A stretch of 64,000 nt of DNA from Rhynchopus sp. YZ270_cl-10. Its lineage: Eukaryota > Euglenozoa > Diplonemea > Diplonemida > Diplonemidae. Where the stretch lies: contig OZ037894.1 in NCBI GenBank assembly GCA_964035575.1, positions 1 to 64,000 of the forward strand. Reading direction: 5' to 3'. Below the pieces are notes generated by a model. It ran no database searches. It had not been told where the DNA came from and saw only the letters and a program-made list of their open reading frames with translations. A program made the translations under genes and the position numbers. Of the stretch, positions 45,240 to 58,790 are shown one piece after another (within the stretch, counting starts at the first letter, position 1; each line of letters starts with the position of its first letter).

Positions 45240-46795
45240 TTGGCGGATGGTGGTGTTCTGGGAGCTCGTCTGTCTCTGCCGTCTCGTTCGCTTCGTCCGT
45301 CTCGTCCGTCTTCCGTCGCGTCCTTTGGCATTCGAGTTTTGGTGGCAATTGCTTCTGCAATTAGTCCCGGAAGCCGGGACGTCAGGTCGTTGAAGCTGGC
45401 CTGTAGCCCTTGCAGACCGGTCTGAAGGTCCCTTTGCATCGTCAAAAGTTCTGTTACGTTGCGCTGCAGTTCCTCTATAGCGCCTTTGTTGTTGTGAATT
45501 TGTGAATTTAGGTTTTTTTGGGTGTCGCTCATCTGCGACATCTTCGCTGCGAAGTCGTTCCGCAGTGAGGAGATGTTGGTGGCGTTCTGGGAGGTGGCGG
45601 CCCTGCTTGCTGCATCGACGGTGGCTGTTGTTGCGGATGGTGCGGCTGCGGCGGCTGGTGCAGGCGCTGCGTTGCTGTTGGAGCCTCTGACGACGTTGCT
45701 CCATGCTGTGGTGTTGTTTGCCAGGTTGTTTACAAAGGTGGTGGGTTTGGCGGCGGGTCTCTTCTTCTTTGGCCTGCGGAGCTTGTGGGAGGTGGAGACT
45801 TCTCGGGTGGTGATGTTTCTGTTGTTGAATAAGAAGAATTGGGGGAGCGTCTGTTGGGTTCGGATTTTGACCATCTGTGTAGTACCCGCTTGTTGGTGAG
45901 CTATGACGGAGCAGACAATGCCATTTGTGCTGAGGGCCCCCACTAGGGCCTCGGGGTGTGTGAGGTAGTGCATCCCTGTCAGCACGAAGTGTCTCTCGGT
46001 GGCCATCTCTGGCTTCCCAATCTCTGTCCAGGCCGCTGTGATGTGCTCCCGTTCGGTGACGATGCCAAATGCTTTGGTTGACTTTATTAGCCGTCCTGCG
46101 TGTTTTGTAGCAAACGTGATTGCGTCTGCGAGGGTGGCAGTGGGTGGGAGCCAGACTACGGGCTCGTTGGTGACGGCTTTGGGTCTGACGATGACACCAG
46201 ATTGTCCTGACATCTCCCTCAGCGGCTTTCTCAGGGATACGGTGGCGGTGATGCGGCGCTCCCCTGCAGGGCGCACGCTGGCTACATCTGCACTGAGCCC
46301 GTTGAGGAACTTGCGTGCGGTGTCGAGCGGTTTCGTTAGCCATTCCGGGTTGGCGGCTACTGCCTCGTCGAGGACTTCCAGCTTTATCTCCTCCAGCTGG
46401 TGCGTGTTGGATGCCCCGAAAGAGGGGATGTTGTTCTTGTAGTTGGGGGCGGTGGAGGACAACACAAACAGGTGCACCTTTTTGAGGTAGCACTCCCCGT
46501 TCGGCTTCTGCACAATGCACTCCTGCGTGCTGTGCGCTTTGTGTCCCTGTATTGGGGCGGTGGTGGCGATGGCGATGACTGGTCCGTTCGGTGGGACCGC
46601 GTTCTTTGACGCAAGGTAGGTGTCTGCGTCGGCTAGCTTCAGCAGCGCAATAAAGCCTCGCTGCTCCGGGTTCCCGCTCCTGTAACGTTGTTGGAAGGTG
46701 GTGGGGTTTAGGACCTCTGTGTCCCAGTCCTCTTGACGGAGGGTGTGCATCCCGGCCGTTGCTGCTTCGCTTCTTTCGCCATGGAGGTCCTCCAT
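45224..46795 (-). CDS. LINE ORF1 protein, copy 4 (523 aa)
   Basis: Intact; protein identical to the other four copies. Confidence 0.78.
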   Translation of the reverse strand: MEDLHGERSEAATAGMHTLRQEDWDTEVLNPTTFQQRYRSGNPEQRGFIALLKLADADTYLASKNAVPPNGPVIAIATTAPIQGHKAHSTQECIVQKPNGECYLKKVHLFVLSSTAPNYKNNIPSFGASNTHQLEEIKLEVLDEAVAANPEWLTKPLDTARKFLNGLSADVASVRPAGERRITATVSLRKPLREMSGQSGVIVRPKAVTNEPVVWLPPTATLADAITFATKHAGRLIKSTKAFGIVTEREHITAAWTEIGKPEMATERHFVLTGMHYLTHPEALVGALSTNGIVCSVIAHQQAGTTQMVKIRTQQTLPQFFLFNNRNITTREVSTSHKLRRPKKKRPAAKPTTFVNNLANNTTAWSNVVRGSNSNAAPAPAAAAAPSATTATVDAASRAATSQNATNISSLRNDFAAKMSQMSDTQKNLNSQIHNNKGAIEELQRNVTELLTMQRDLQTGLQGLQASFNDLTSRLPGLIAEAIATKTRMPKDATEDGRDGRSERDGRDRRAPRTPPSAKKARR

Positions 46796-46910
46796 GCCCA
46801 AGTCCGCCGCGTGGAGGCAGGCTGTCGCAGATCGGTAAGGTAATTGCTTAGAATGTAATAGTGACGATAGTTTTGATGTGTGGACTCTGGCTCCTCCTGT
46901 TGGGTGGGAG

Positions 46911-49900
46911 CACATCTAATATGTGATGGTCAAAAGTGCAAGATTCCTTCGTTAATGAACTTTTTGAGTACCAGTTATACCTGGGGAATATGCTCAGATC
47001 ACTCTTTTGACCATCTGGCGTTTACCACAAAAACACCACTTTTTACAGGCCACTTTACAGGCCAGTTCATGAAGGCACGAGTGAGGTTTTTTTGTACACG
47101 TTACCGTGAGCGGGCGCGCGAAGCGCGCACGCGAACGCCCCGCGGGAAGCGAATAGCTGACCGCCTGCCCAGTGTGTGAGGTGCTTACAAAAAAAACCAC
47201 CTGTAAAAAAAAGTGAGGTCCTCATCACGTTTCCATGGAAGTGTCACACAAGAACGACAGGTTTTTTAGCCCGTCACCAAATCCTAAAAAACCTTAGTTT
47301 TTTAGTCTTTACTATAGAGATGTGCGCCACCCACACCACACACACTACACACCCACACACACACACCCACACACACACACACACACACCCCCTCACCACC
47401 AGAGGGGATTTGACCAAAAAATCGATTTTTTTAAATAAATAGTTGCTCATCCAAAAGTGAATTTTTTGGGCTTAACGTGTTGTTTGGGGGCATTGAGGCC
47501 CAAAAAAAAAATTTAAGACAGTCCTGTTCAAAAAATGGACTGCCAAATGACATGTGGCATTCGGCCAAAAATCCTAAAAAACCTTAGTTTTTTAGTCTTT
47601 ACTATAGAGATGTGCGCCACCCACACCACACACCCGCAAACCCACACCCACACCACCCACCCACACACCCACCCACACACCCCCTCACCATCCAGAGGGG
47701 ATTTGACCAAAAAATCGATTTTTTTAAATAAATAGTTGCTCATCCAAAAGTGAATTTTTTGGGCTTAACGTGTTGTTTGGGGGTATTGAGGCCCAAAAAA
47801 AAAATTTAAGACAGTCCTGTTCAAAAAATGGACTGCCAAATGACATGTGGCATTCGGCCAAAAATCAGCTTTTTCGGTCATTTTTACCTTGTAAAACATG
47901 ACACTTGTGGCATGCTTCCCAGCACACAATAGTGCAAAAAAGTGACCATAGAGTTTTTTTGTACACGTTACCGCGAGCGGGCGCGCGAAGCGCGCACGCG
48001 AGCGCCCCGTGGGAAGCGAATAGCGGACCACCTGCCCAGTGCGTGAGGTGCATACAAAAAAAAACCACCTGTAAAAAAAGTGTGGTCCTCATCACGTTTC
48101 CATGGAAGTGTCACACAAGAACGACAGGTTTTTTAGCCCGTCACCAAATCAGCTTTTTTGGTCATTTTTACCTTGTAAAACATGACACTTGTGGCATGCT
48201 TCCCAGTACACTAAAGTGTATTGAAAAACCTGAAAAAACACATGTAATATGTGATGGTCAAAAGTGCAAGATTCCTTCGTTAATGAACTTTTTGAGTACC
48301 AGTTATACCTGGGGAATATGGTCAGATCACTCTGTTGACCATCTGGCGTTTACCACAAAAACACCACTTTTTAACAGGCCACTTTTCACCTGAAAAGCCA
48401 GTTCATGAAGGCACAAGTGAAGTTTTTTTGTACACGTTACCGTGAGCGGGCGCGCGAAGCGCGCACGCGAACGCCCCGTGGGGAGCGAATAGCGGACCAC
48501 CTGCCCAGTGCATGAGGTGCTTACAAAAAAAACCACCTGTAAAAAAAGTGAGGTCCTCATCACGTTTCCATGGAAGTGTCACACAAGAACGACAGGTTTT
48601 TTAGCCCGTCACCAAATCCTAAAAAACCTTAGTTTTTTAGTCTTTACTATAGAGATGTGCGCCACCCACACCACACACACTACACACCCACACACAGCAC
48701 ACCCACACACACACACACACACACCCCCTCACCATCCAGAGGGGATTTGACCAAAAAATCGATTTTTTTAAATAAATAGTTGCTCATCCAAAAGTGAATT
48801 TTTTGGGCTTAACGTGTTGTTTGGGGGTATTGAGGCCCAAAAAAAAAATTTAAGACAGTCCTGTTCAAAAAATGGACTGCCAAATGACATGTGGCATTAG
48901 GCCAAAAATCAGCTTTTTTGGTCATTTTTACCTTGTAAAAACATGACACTTGTGGCATGCTTCCCAGCACACAATAGTGCAAAAAAGTCACCCTAGCGTT
49001 TTTTTGTACACGTTACCGCGAGCGGGCGCGCGAAGCGCGCACGCGAGCGCCCCGTGGGGAGCGAATAGCGGACCACCTGCCCAGTGCGTGAGGTGCTTAC
49101 AAAAAAAACCACCTGAAAAAAAAGTGTCATCACGTTTCCATGGAAGTGTCACAAGAACGACAGGTTTTTTAGCCCGTCACCAAATCCTAAAAAACCTTAG
49201 TTTTTTAGTCTTTACTATAGAGATGTGCGCCACCCACACCACACACACTACACACCCACACCCACACACACCCACACACACACACACACACACACCCCCT
49301 CACCACCAGAGGGGATTTGACCAAAAAATCGATTTTTTTAAATAAATAGTTGCTCATCAGAAAGTGAATTTTTTGGGCTTAACGTGTTGTTTGGGGGTAT
49401 TGAGGCCCAAAAAAAAATTTTTTTTCAGTCGTGTTCAGAAATTGGACTGCCAAATGACATGTGGCATTCGGCCAAAAATCAGCTTTTTTGGTCATTTTTA
49501 CCTTGTAAAACATGACACTTGTGGCATGCTTCCCAGCACAGGAAAGTGCATTGAAAAACCTGAAAAAACACATCTAATATGTGATGGTCAAAAGTGCAAG
49601 ATTCCTTCGTTAATGAACTTTTTGAGTACCAGTTATACCTGGGGAATATGGTCAGATCACTCTTTTGACCATCTGGCGTTTACGACAAAAACACCACTTT
49701 TTAACAGGCCACTTTACAGGCACAAGTAAGGTTTTTTTGTACACGTTACCGTGAGCGGGCGCGCGAAGCGCGCACGCGAACGCCCCGCGGGAAGCGAATA
49801 GCTGACCGCCTGCCCAGTGTGTGAGGTGCTTACAAAAAAAACCACCTGTAAAAAAAAGTGAGGTCCTCATCACGTTTCCATGGAAGTGTCACACAAGAAC

Positions 49901-52643
49901 GACAGGTTTTTTAGCCCGTCACCAAATCGATTTTTTTAAATAAATAGTTGCTCATCCAAAAGTGAATTTTTTGGGCTTAACGTGTTGTTTGGGGGTATTG
50001 AGGCCCAAAAAAAATTTTTTTTTCAGTCGTGTTCAGAAATTGGACTGCCAAATGACATGTGGCATTCGGCCAAAAATCAGCTTTTTTGGTCATTTTTGCC
50101 TTGTAAAACATGACACTTGTGGCATGCTTCCCAGTACAGGAAAGTGCATTGAAAAACCTGAAAAAACACATCTAATATGTGATGGTCAAAAGTGCAAGAT
50201 TCCTTCGTTAATGAACTTTTTGAGTACCAGTTATACCTGGGGAATATGCTCAGATCACTCTTTTGACCATCTGGCGTTTACCACAAAAACACCACTTTTT
50301 ACAGGCCACTTTACAGGCCAGTTCATGAAGGCACGAGTGAGGTTTTTTTGTACACGTTACCGTGAGCGGGCGCGCGAAGCGCGCACGCGAACGCCCCGCG
50401 GGAAGCGAATAGCTGACCGCCTGCCCAGTGTGTGAGGTCCTTACAAAAAAAACCACCTGTAAAAAAAGGTGAGGTCCTCATCACGTTTCCATGGAAGTGT
50501 CACACAAGAACGACAGGTTTTTTAGCCCGTCACCAAATCCTAAAAAACCTTAGTTTTTTAGTCTTTACTATAGAGATGTGCGCCACCCACACCACACACA
50601 CTACACACCCACACACAGCACACCCACACACACCCACACACACACACACACACACCCCCTCACCACCAGGGGGATTTGACCAAAAAATCGATTTTTTTAA
50701 ATAAATAGTTGCTCATCCAAAAGTGAATTTTTTGGGCTTAACGTGTTGTTTGGGGGCATTGAGGCCCAAAAAAAAAATTTAAGACAGTCCTGTTCAAAAA
50801 ATGGACTGCCAAATGACATGTGGCATTCGGCCAAAAAGCAGCTTTTTTGGTCATTTTTACCTTGTAAAACATGACACTTGTGGCATGCTTCCCAGTACAC
50901 AAAAGTGTATTGAAAAACCTGAAAAAACACATGTAATATGTGATGGTCAAAAGTGCAAGATTCCTTCGTTAATGAACTTTTTGAGTACCAGTTATACCTG
51001 GGGAATATGGTCAGCTCACTCTTCAGACCAGCTGGAGTTTACCACAAAAACACCACTTTTTACAGGCCACTTTTAAAGCAGTTCATGAAGGCATGAGTGA
51101 GGTTTTTTTGTACACGTTACCGTGAGCGGGCGCGCGAAGCGCGCACGCGAACGCCCCGCGGGAAGCGAATAGCTGACCGCCTGCCCAGTGTGTGAGGTCC
51201 ATACAAAAAAAACCACCTGTAAAAAAAGGTGAGGTCCTCCTCATGTTTCCATGGAAGTGTCACACAAGAACGACAGGTTTTTTAGCCCGTCACCAAATCG
51301 ATTTTTTTAAATAAATAGTTGCTCATCCAAAAGTGAATTTTTTGGGCTTAACGTGTTGTTTGGGGGTATTGAGGCCCAAAAAAAAATTTTTTTTCAGTCG
51401 TGTTCAGAAATTGGACTGCCAAATGACATGTGGCATTCGGCCAAAAATCAGCTTTTTTGGTCATTTTTGCCTTGTAAAACATGACACTTGTGGCATGCTT
51501 CCCAGTACAGGAAAGTGCATTGAAAAACCTGAAAAAACACATCTAATATGTGATGGTCAAAAGTGCAAGATTCCTTCGTTAATGAACTTTTTGAGTACCA
51601 GTTATACCTGGGGAATATGCTCAGATCACTCTTTTGACCATCTGGCGTTTACCACAAAAACACCACTTTTTACAGGCCACTTTACAGGCCAGTTCATGAA
51701 GGCACGAGTGAGGTTTTTTTGTACACGTTACCGTGAGCGGGCGCGCGAAGCGCGCACGCGAACGCCCCGCGGGAAGCGAATAGCTGACCGCCTGCCCAGT
51801 GTGTGAGGTCCTTACAAAAAAAACCACCTGTAAAAAAAGGTGAGGTCCTCATCACGTTTCCATGGAAGTGTCACACAAGAACGACAGGTTTTTTAGCCCG
51901 TCACCAAATTGGACTGCCAAATGACATGTGGCATTCGGCCAAAAATCAGCTTTTTTGGTCATTTTTGCCTTGTAAAACATGACACTTGTGGCATGCTTCC
52001 CAGTACAGGAAAGTGCATTGAAAAACCTGAAAAAACACATCTAATATGTGATGGTCAAAAGTGCAAGATTCCTTCGTTAATGAACTTTTTGAGTACCAGT
52101 TATACCTGGGGAATATGCTCAGATCACTCTTTTGACCATCTGGCGTTTACCACAAAAACACCACTTTTTACAGGCCACTTTACAGGCCAGTTCATGAAGG
52201 CACGAGTGAGGTTTTTTTGTACACGTTACCGTGAGCGGGCGCGCGAAGCGCGCACGCGAACGCCCCGCGGGAAGCGAATAGCTGACCGCCTGCCCAGTGT
52301 GTGAGGTCCTTACAAAAAAAACCACCTGTAAAAAAAAGTGAGGTCCTCATCACGTTTCCATGGAAGTGTCACACAAGAACGACAGGTTTTTTAGCCCGTC
52401 ACCAAATCCTAAAAAACCTTAGTTTTTTAGTCTTTACTATAGAGATGTGCGCCACCCACACCACACACCCGCAAACCCACACCCACACCACCCACCCACA
52501 CACCCACCCACACACCCCCTCACCATCCAGAGGGGATTTGACCAAAAAATCGATTTTTTTAAATAAATAGTTGCTCATCCAAAAGTGAATTTTTTGGGCT
52601 TAACGTGTTGTTTGGGGGTATTGAGGCCCAAAAAAAAATTTTT
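46911..52643. repeat. Satellite monomers between LINE copies 4 and 5
   Basis: Second 8012-bp block, collinear with 38899-44631. Single-base differences exist: the last monomer before LINE 5 has AAAAGTGAGG near 52336, where the earlier block has AAAGGTGAGG. The copies are therefore near-identical and not exact clones. The trio occupies 50775-52643. Confidence 0.88.
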
Positions 52644-53251
52644 GTGCCGGTTTTGTTCGGGATCGCCTTGCTCCACTGCGCATGATGGGCGTTGAGGTCT
52701 CCAGCTATCACTACTTGTTCGGTGGGGAGGTCTTCGCAGTCGAAGTCATCTTTGCGTATGTCTTTTTTTTGCTCCCCCACTGCGCTTGGCCGATATACAT
52801 TGACAAAGCGTATACCGTGCACTGTGACGTCGAGCCGTTCGGTGACTTTCCACTTCGAGAACGTGTGGACTTGGGTTGGATGTTTGTCACGCACCAGTGT
52901 TACTATCCCGCCTCCATGTGTTTCACTGGTTTTTTTGGTACGGCCTTCCGTTCTTTTGCGGGTGTAGCTGCGGTAGCCGTCGATCTTGAACGTATTGGCT
53001 TGTCCGCTCGCCTTCAGTTCTTGGAGCATGACAATGTCGTACTCCTTCTTGGTTATGTGCCGCCTTATTTCAGCTCTCTTAGTGTCGGTGAGTCCGTTGA
53101 TGTTCCAACAGAGACATCTCAGCGGACCCGGATTCGGATGTATCCCTGCTATCACAAGTAGAAGTAGTACCGTTGTGGATAGGTATTTAAGCAAGGAGGG
53201 GGTGTTTAGGGAGTGTGATAGGTGGAGGTGAGTTGTCAACGTCTCGCTTTT
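52644..53251 (-). CDS. LINE ORF2 N-terminal fragment, copy 5
   Basis: Same 2A-like motif (53146-53123) and truncated endonuclease. Confidence 0.75.
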
Positions 53252-54807
53252 TTGGCGGATGGTGGTGTTCTGGGAGCTCGTCTGTCTCTGCCGTCTCGTT
53301 CGCTTCGTCCGTCTCGTCCGTCTTCCGTCGCGTCCTTTGGCATTCGAGTTTTGGTGGCAATTGCTTCTGCAATTAGTCCCGGAAGCCGGGACGTCAGGTC
53401 GTTGAAGCTGGCCTGTAGCCCTTGCAGACCGGTCTGAAGGTCCCTTTGCATCGTCAAAAGTTCTGTTACGTTGCGCTGCAGTTCCTCTATAGCGCCTTTG
53501 TTGTTGTGAATTTGTGAATTTAGGTTTTTTTGGGTGTCGCTCATCTGCGACATCTTCGCTGCGAAGTCGTTCCGCAGTGAGGAGATGTTGGTGGCGTTCT
53601 GGGAGGTGGCGGCCCTGCTTGCTGCATCGACGGTGGCTGTTGTTGCGGATGGTGCGGCTGCGGCGGCTGGTGCAGGCGCTGCGTTGCTGTTGGAGCCTCT
53701 GACGACGTTGCTCCATGCTGTGGTGTTGTTTGCCAGGTTGTTTACAAAGGTGGTGGGTTTGGCGGCGGGTCTCTTCTTCTTTGGCCTGCGGAGCTTGTGG
53801 GAGGTGGAGACTTCTCGGGTGGTGATGTTTCTGTTGTTGAATAAGAAGAATTGGGGGAGCGTCTGTTGGGTTCGGATTTTGACCATCTGTGTAGTACCCG
53901 CTTGTTGGTGAGCTATGACGGAGCAGACAATGCCATTTGTGCTGAGGGCCCCCACTAGGGCCTCGGGGTGTGTGAGGTAGTGCATCCCTGTCAGCACGAA
54001 GTGTCTCTCGGTGGCCATCTCTGGCTTCCCAATCTCTGTCCAGGCCGCTGTGATGTGCTCCCGTTCGGTGACGATGCCAAATGCTTTGGTTGACTTTATT
54101 AGCCGTCCTGCGTGTTTTGTAGCAAACGTGATTGCGTCTGCGAGGGTGGCAGTGGGTGGGAGCCAGACTACGGGCTCGTTGGTGACGGCTTTGGGTCTGA
54201 CGATGACACCAGATTGTCCTGACATCTCCCTCAGCGGCTTTCTCAGGGATACGGTGGCGGTGATGCGGCGCTCCCCTGCAGGGCGCACGCTGGCTACATC
54301 TGCACTGAGCCCGTTGAGGAACTTGCGTGCGGTGTCGAGCGGTTTCGTTAGCCATTCCGGGTTGGCGGCTACTGCCTCGTCGAGGACTTCCAGCTTTATC
54401 TCCTCCAGCTGGTGCGTGTTGGATGCCCCGAAAGAGGGGATGTTGTTCTTGTAGTTGGGGGCGGTGGAGGACAACACAAACAGGTGCACCTTTTTGAGGT
54501 AGCACTCCCCGTTCGGCTTCTGCACAATGCACTCCTGCGTGCTGTGCGCTTTGTGTCCCTGTATTGGGGCGGTGGTGGCGATGGCGATGACTGGTCCGTT
54601 CGGTGGGACCGCGTTCTTTGACGCAAGGTAGGTGTCTGCGTCGGCTAGCTTCAGCAGCGCAATAAAGCCTCGCTGCTCCGGGTTCCCGCTCCTGTAACGT
54701 TGTTGGAAGGTGGTGGGGTTTAGGACCTCTGTGTCCCAGTCCTCTTGACGGAGGGTGTGCATCCCGGCCGTTGCTGCTTCGCTTCTTTCGCCATGGAGGT
54801 CCTCCAT
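53236..54807 (-). CDS. LINE ORF1 protein, copy 5 (523 aa)
   Basis: Intact; protein identical to the other copies. Confidence 0.78.
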   Translation of the reverse strand: MEDLHGERSEAATAGMHTLRQEDWDTEVLNPTTFQQRYRSGNPEQRGFIALLKLADADTYLASKNAVPPNGPVIAIATTAPIQGHKAHSTQECIVQKPNGECYLKKVHLFVLSSTAPNYKNNIPSFGASNTHQLEEIKLEVLDEAVAANPEWLTKPLDTARKFLNGLSADVASVRPAGERRITATVSLRKPLREMSGQSGVIVRPKAVTNEPVVWLPPTATLADAITFATKHAGRLIKSTKAFGIVTEREHITAAWTEIGKPEMATERHFVLTGMHYLTHPEALVGALSTNGIVCSVIAHQQAGTTQMVKIRTQQTLPQFFLFNNRNITTREVSTSHKLRRPKKKRPAAKPTTFVNNLANNTTAWSNVVRGSNSNAAPAPAAAAAPSATTATVDAASRAATSQNATNISSLRNDFAAKMSQMSDTQKNLNSQIHNNKGAIEELQRNVTELLTMQRDLQTGLQGLQASFNDLTSRLPGLIAEAIATKTRMPKDATEDGRDGRSERDGRDRRAPRTPPSAKKARR

Positions 54808-54922
54808 GCCCAAGTCCGCCGCGTGGAGGCAGGCTGTCGCAGATCGGTAAGGTAATTGCTTAGAATGTAATAGTGACGATAGTTTTGATGTGTGGACTCT
54901 GGCTCCTCCTGTTGGGTGGGAG

Positions 54923-57900
54923 CACATCTAATATGTGATGGTCAAAAGTGCAAGATTCCTTCGTTAATGAACTTTTTGAGTACCAGTTATACCTGGGGAA
55001 TATGCTCAGATCACTCTTTTGACCATCTGGCGTTTACCACAAAAACACCACTTTTTACAGGCCACTTTACAGGCCAGTTCATGAAGGCACGAGTGAGGTT
55101 TTTTTGTACACGTTACCGTGAGCGGGCGCGCGAAGCGCGCACGCGAACGCCCCGCGGGAAGCGAATAGCTGACCGCCTGCCCAGTGTGTGAGGTGCTTAC
55201 AAAAAAAACCACCTGTAAAAAAAAGTGAGGTCCTCATCACGTTTCCATGGAAGTGTCACACAAGAACGACAGGTTTTTTAGCCCGTCACCAAATCCTAAA
55301 AAACCTTAGTTTTTTAGTCTTTACTATAGAGATGTGCGCCACCCACACCACACACACTACACACCCACACACACACACCCACACACACACACACACACAC
55401 CCCCTCACCACCAGAGGGGATTTGACCAAAAAATCGATTTTTTTAAATAAATAGTTGCTCATCCAAAAGTGAATTTTTTGGGCTTAACGTGTTGTTTGGG
55501 GGCATTGAGGCCCAAAAAAAAAATTTAAGACAGTCCTGTTCAAAAAATGGACTGCCAAATGACATGTGGCATTCGGCCAAAAATCCTAAAAAACCTTAGT
55601 TTTTTAGTCTTTACTATAGAGATGTGCGCCACCCACACCACACACCCGCAAACCCACACCCACACCACCCACCCACACACCCACCCACACACCCCCTCAC
55701 CATCCAGAGGGGATTTGACCAAAAAATCGATTTTTTTAAATAAATAGTTGCTCATCCAAAAGTGAATTTTTTGGGCTTAACGTGTTGTTTGGGGGTATTG
55801 AGGCCCAAAAAAAAAATTTAAGACAGTCCTGTTCAAAAAATGGACTGCCAAATGACATGTGGCATTCGGCCAAAAATCAGCTTTTTCGGTCATTTTTACC
55901 TTGTAAAACATGACACTTGTGGCATGCTTCCCAGCACACAATAGTGCAAAAAAGTGACCATAGAGTTTTTTTGTACACGTTACCGCGAGCGGGCGCGCGA
56001 AGCGCGCACGCGAGCGCCCCGTGGGAAGCGAATAGCGGACCACCTGCCCAGTGCGTGAGGTGCATACAAAAAAAAACCACCTGTAAAAAAAGTGTGGTCC
56101 TCATCACGTTTCCATGGAAGTGTCACACAAGAACGACAGGTTTTTTAGCCCGTCACCAAATCAGCTTTTTTGGTCATTTTTACCTTGTAAAACATGACAC
56201 TTGTGGCATGCTTCCCAGTACACTAAAGTGTATTGAAAAACCTGAAAAAACACATGTAATATGTGATGGTCAAAAGTGCAAGATTCCTTCGTTAATGAAC
56301 TTTTTGAGTACCAGTTATACCTGGGGAATATGGTCAGATCACTCTGTTGACCATCTGGCGTTTACCACAAAAACACCACTTTTTAACAGGCCACTTTTCA
56401 CCTGAAAAGCCAGTTCATGAAGGCACAAGTGAAGTTTTTTTGTACACGTTACCGTGAGCGGGCGCGCGAAGCGCGCACGCGAACGCCCCGTGGGGAGCGA
56501 ATAGCGGACCACCTGCCCAGTGCATGAGGTGCTTACAAAAAAAACCACCTGTAAAAAAAGTGAGGTCCTCATCACGTTTCCATGGAAGTGTCACACAAGA
56601 ACGACAGGTTTTTTAGCCCGTCACCAAATCCTAAAAAACCTTAGTTTTTTAGTCTTTACTATAGAGATGTGCGCCACCCACACCACACACACTACACACC
56701 CACACACAGCACACCCACACACACACACACACACACCCCCTCACCATCCAGAGGGGATTTGACCAAAAAATCGATTTTTTTAAATAAATAGTTGCTCATC
56801 CAAAAGTGAATTTTTTGGGCTTAACGTGTTGTTTGGGGGTATTGAGGCCCAAAAAAAAAATTTAAGACAGTCCTGTTCAAAAAATGGACTGCCAAATGAC
56901 ATGTGGCATTAGGCCAAAAATCAGCTTTTTTGGTCATTTTTACCTTGTAAAAACATGACACTTGTGGCATGCTTCCCAGCACACAATAGTGCAAAAAAGT
57001 CACCCTAGCGTTTTTTTGTACACGTTACCGCGAGCGGGCGCGCGAAGCGCGCACGCGAGCGCCCCGTGGGGAGCGAATAGCGGACCACCTGCCCAGTGCG
57101 TGAGGTGCTTACAAAAAAAACCACCTGAAAAAAAAGTGTCATCACGTTTCCATGGAAGTGTCACAAGAACGACAGGTTTTTTAGCCCGTCACCAAATCCT
57201 AAAAAACCTTAGTTTTTTAGTCTTTACTATAGAGATGTGCGCCACCCACACCACACACACTACACACCCACACCCACACACACCCACACACACACACACA
57301 CACACACCCCCTCACCACCAGAGGGGATTTGACCAAAAAATCGATTTTTTTAAATAAATAGTTGCTCATCAGAAAGTGAATTTTTTGGGCTTAACGTGTT
57401 GTTTGGGGGTATTGAGGCCCAAAAAAAAATTTTTTTTCAGTCGTGTTCAGAAATTGGACTGCCAAATGACATGTGGCATTCGGCCAAAAATCAGCTTTTT
57501 TGGTCATTTTTACCTTGTAAAACATGACACTTGTGGCATGCTTCCCAGCACAGGAAAGTGCATTGAAAAACCTGAAAAAACACATCTAATATGTGATGGT
57601 CAAAAGTGCAAGATTCCTTCGTTAATGAACTTTTTGAGTACCAGTTATACCTGGGGAATATGGTCAGATCACTCTTTTGACCATCTGGCGTTTACGACAA
57701 AAACACCACTTTTTAACAGGCCACTTTACAGGCACAAGTAAGGTTTTTTTGTACACGTTACCGTGAGCGGGCGCGCGAAGCGCGCACGCGAACGCCCCGC
57801 GGGAAGCGAATAGCTGACCGCCTGCCCAGTGTGTGAGGTGCTTACAAAAAAAACCACCTGTAAAAAAAAGTGAGGTCCTCATCACGTTTCCATGGAAGTG

Positions 57901-58790
57901 TCACACAAGAACGACAGGTTTTTTAGCCCGTCACCAAATCGATTTTTTTAAATAAATAGTTGCTCATCCAAAAGTGAATTTTTTGGGCTTAACGTGTTGT
58001 TTGGGGGTATTGAGGCCCAAAAAAAATTTTTTTTTCAGTCGTGTTCAGAAATTGGACTGCCAAATGACATGTGGCATTCGGCCAAAAATCAGCTTTTTTG
58101 GTCATTTTTGCCTTGTAAAACATGACACTTGTGGCATGCTTCCCAGTACAGGAAAGTGCATTGAAAAACCTGAAAAAACACATCTAATATGTGATGGTCA
58201 AAAGTGCAAGATTCCTTCGTTAATGAACTTTTTGAGTACCAGTTATACCTGGGGAATATGGTCAGATCACTCTTTTGACCATCTGGCGTTTACCACAAAA
58301 ACACCACTTTTTACAGGCCACTTTACAGGCCAGTTCATGAAGGCACGAGTGAGGTTTTTTTGTACACGTTACCGTGAGCGGGCGCGCGAAGCGCGCACGC
58401 GAACGCCCCGCGGGAAGCGAATAGCTGACCGCCTGCCCAGTGTGTGAGGTCCTTACAAAAAAAACCACCTGTAAAAAAAAGTGAGGTCCTCATCACGTTT
58501 CCATGGAAGTGTCACACAAGAACGACAGGTTTTTTAGCCCGTCACCAAATCCTAAAAAACCTTAGTTTTTTAGTCTTTACTATAGAGATGTGCGCCACCC
58601 ACACCACACACCCGCAAACCCACACCCACACCACCCACCCACACACCCACCCACACACCCCCTCACCATCCAGAGGGGATTTGACCAAAAAATCGATTTT
58701 TTTAAATAAATAGTTGCTCATCCAAAAGTGAATTTTTTGGGCTTAACGTGTTGTTTGGGGGTATTGAGGCCCAAAAAAAAAAATTTAAGA
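54923..58790. repeat. Satellite monomers after LINE copy 5 (incomplete higher-order block)
   Basis: Collinear with the two 8012-bp blocks up to about 58600. There the CA cassette switches to the CCGCAAACCC type and the expected trio is absent. Amplification of the 8-kb unit therefore ended here or was interrupted. Confidence 0.85.

Larger units (their letters stand above)
44632..46910 (-). mobile_element. LINE fragment, copy 4
   Basis: Same fragment and junctions, exactly 8012 bp after copy 3. Confidence 0.9.
52644..54922 (-). mobile_element. LINE fragment, copy 5
   Basis: Same fragment and junctions, 8012 bp after copy 4; the last copy in the window. Confidence 0.9.
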
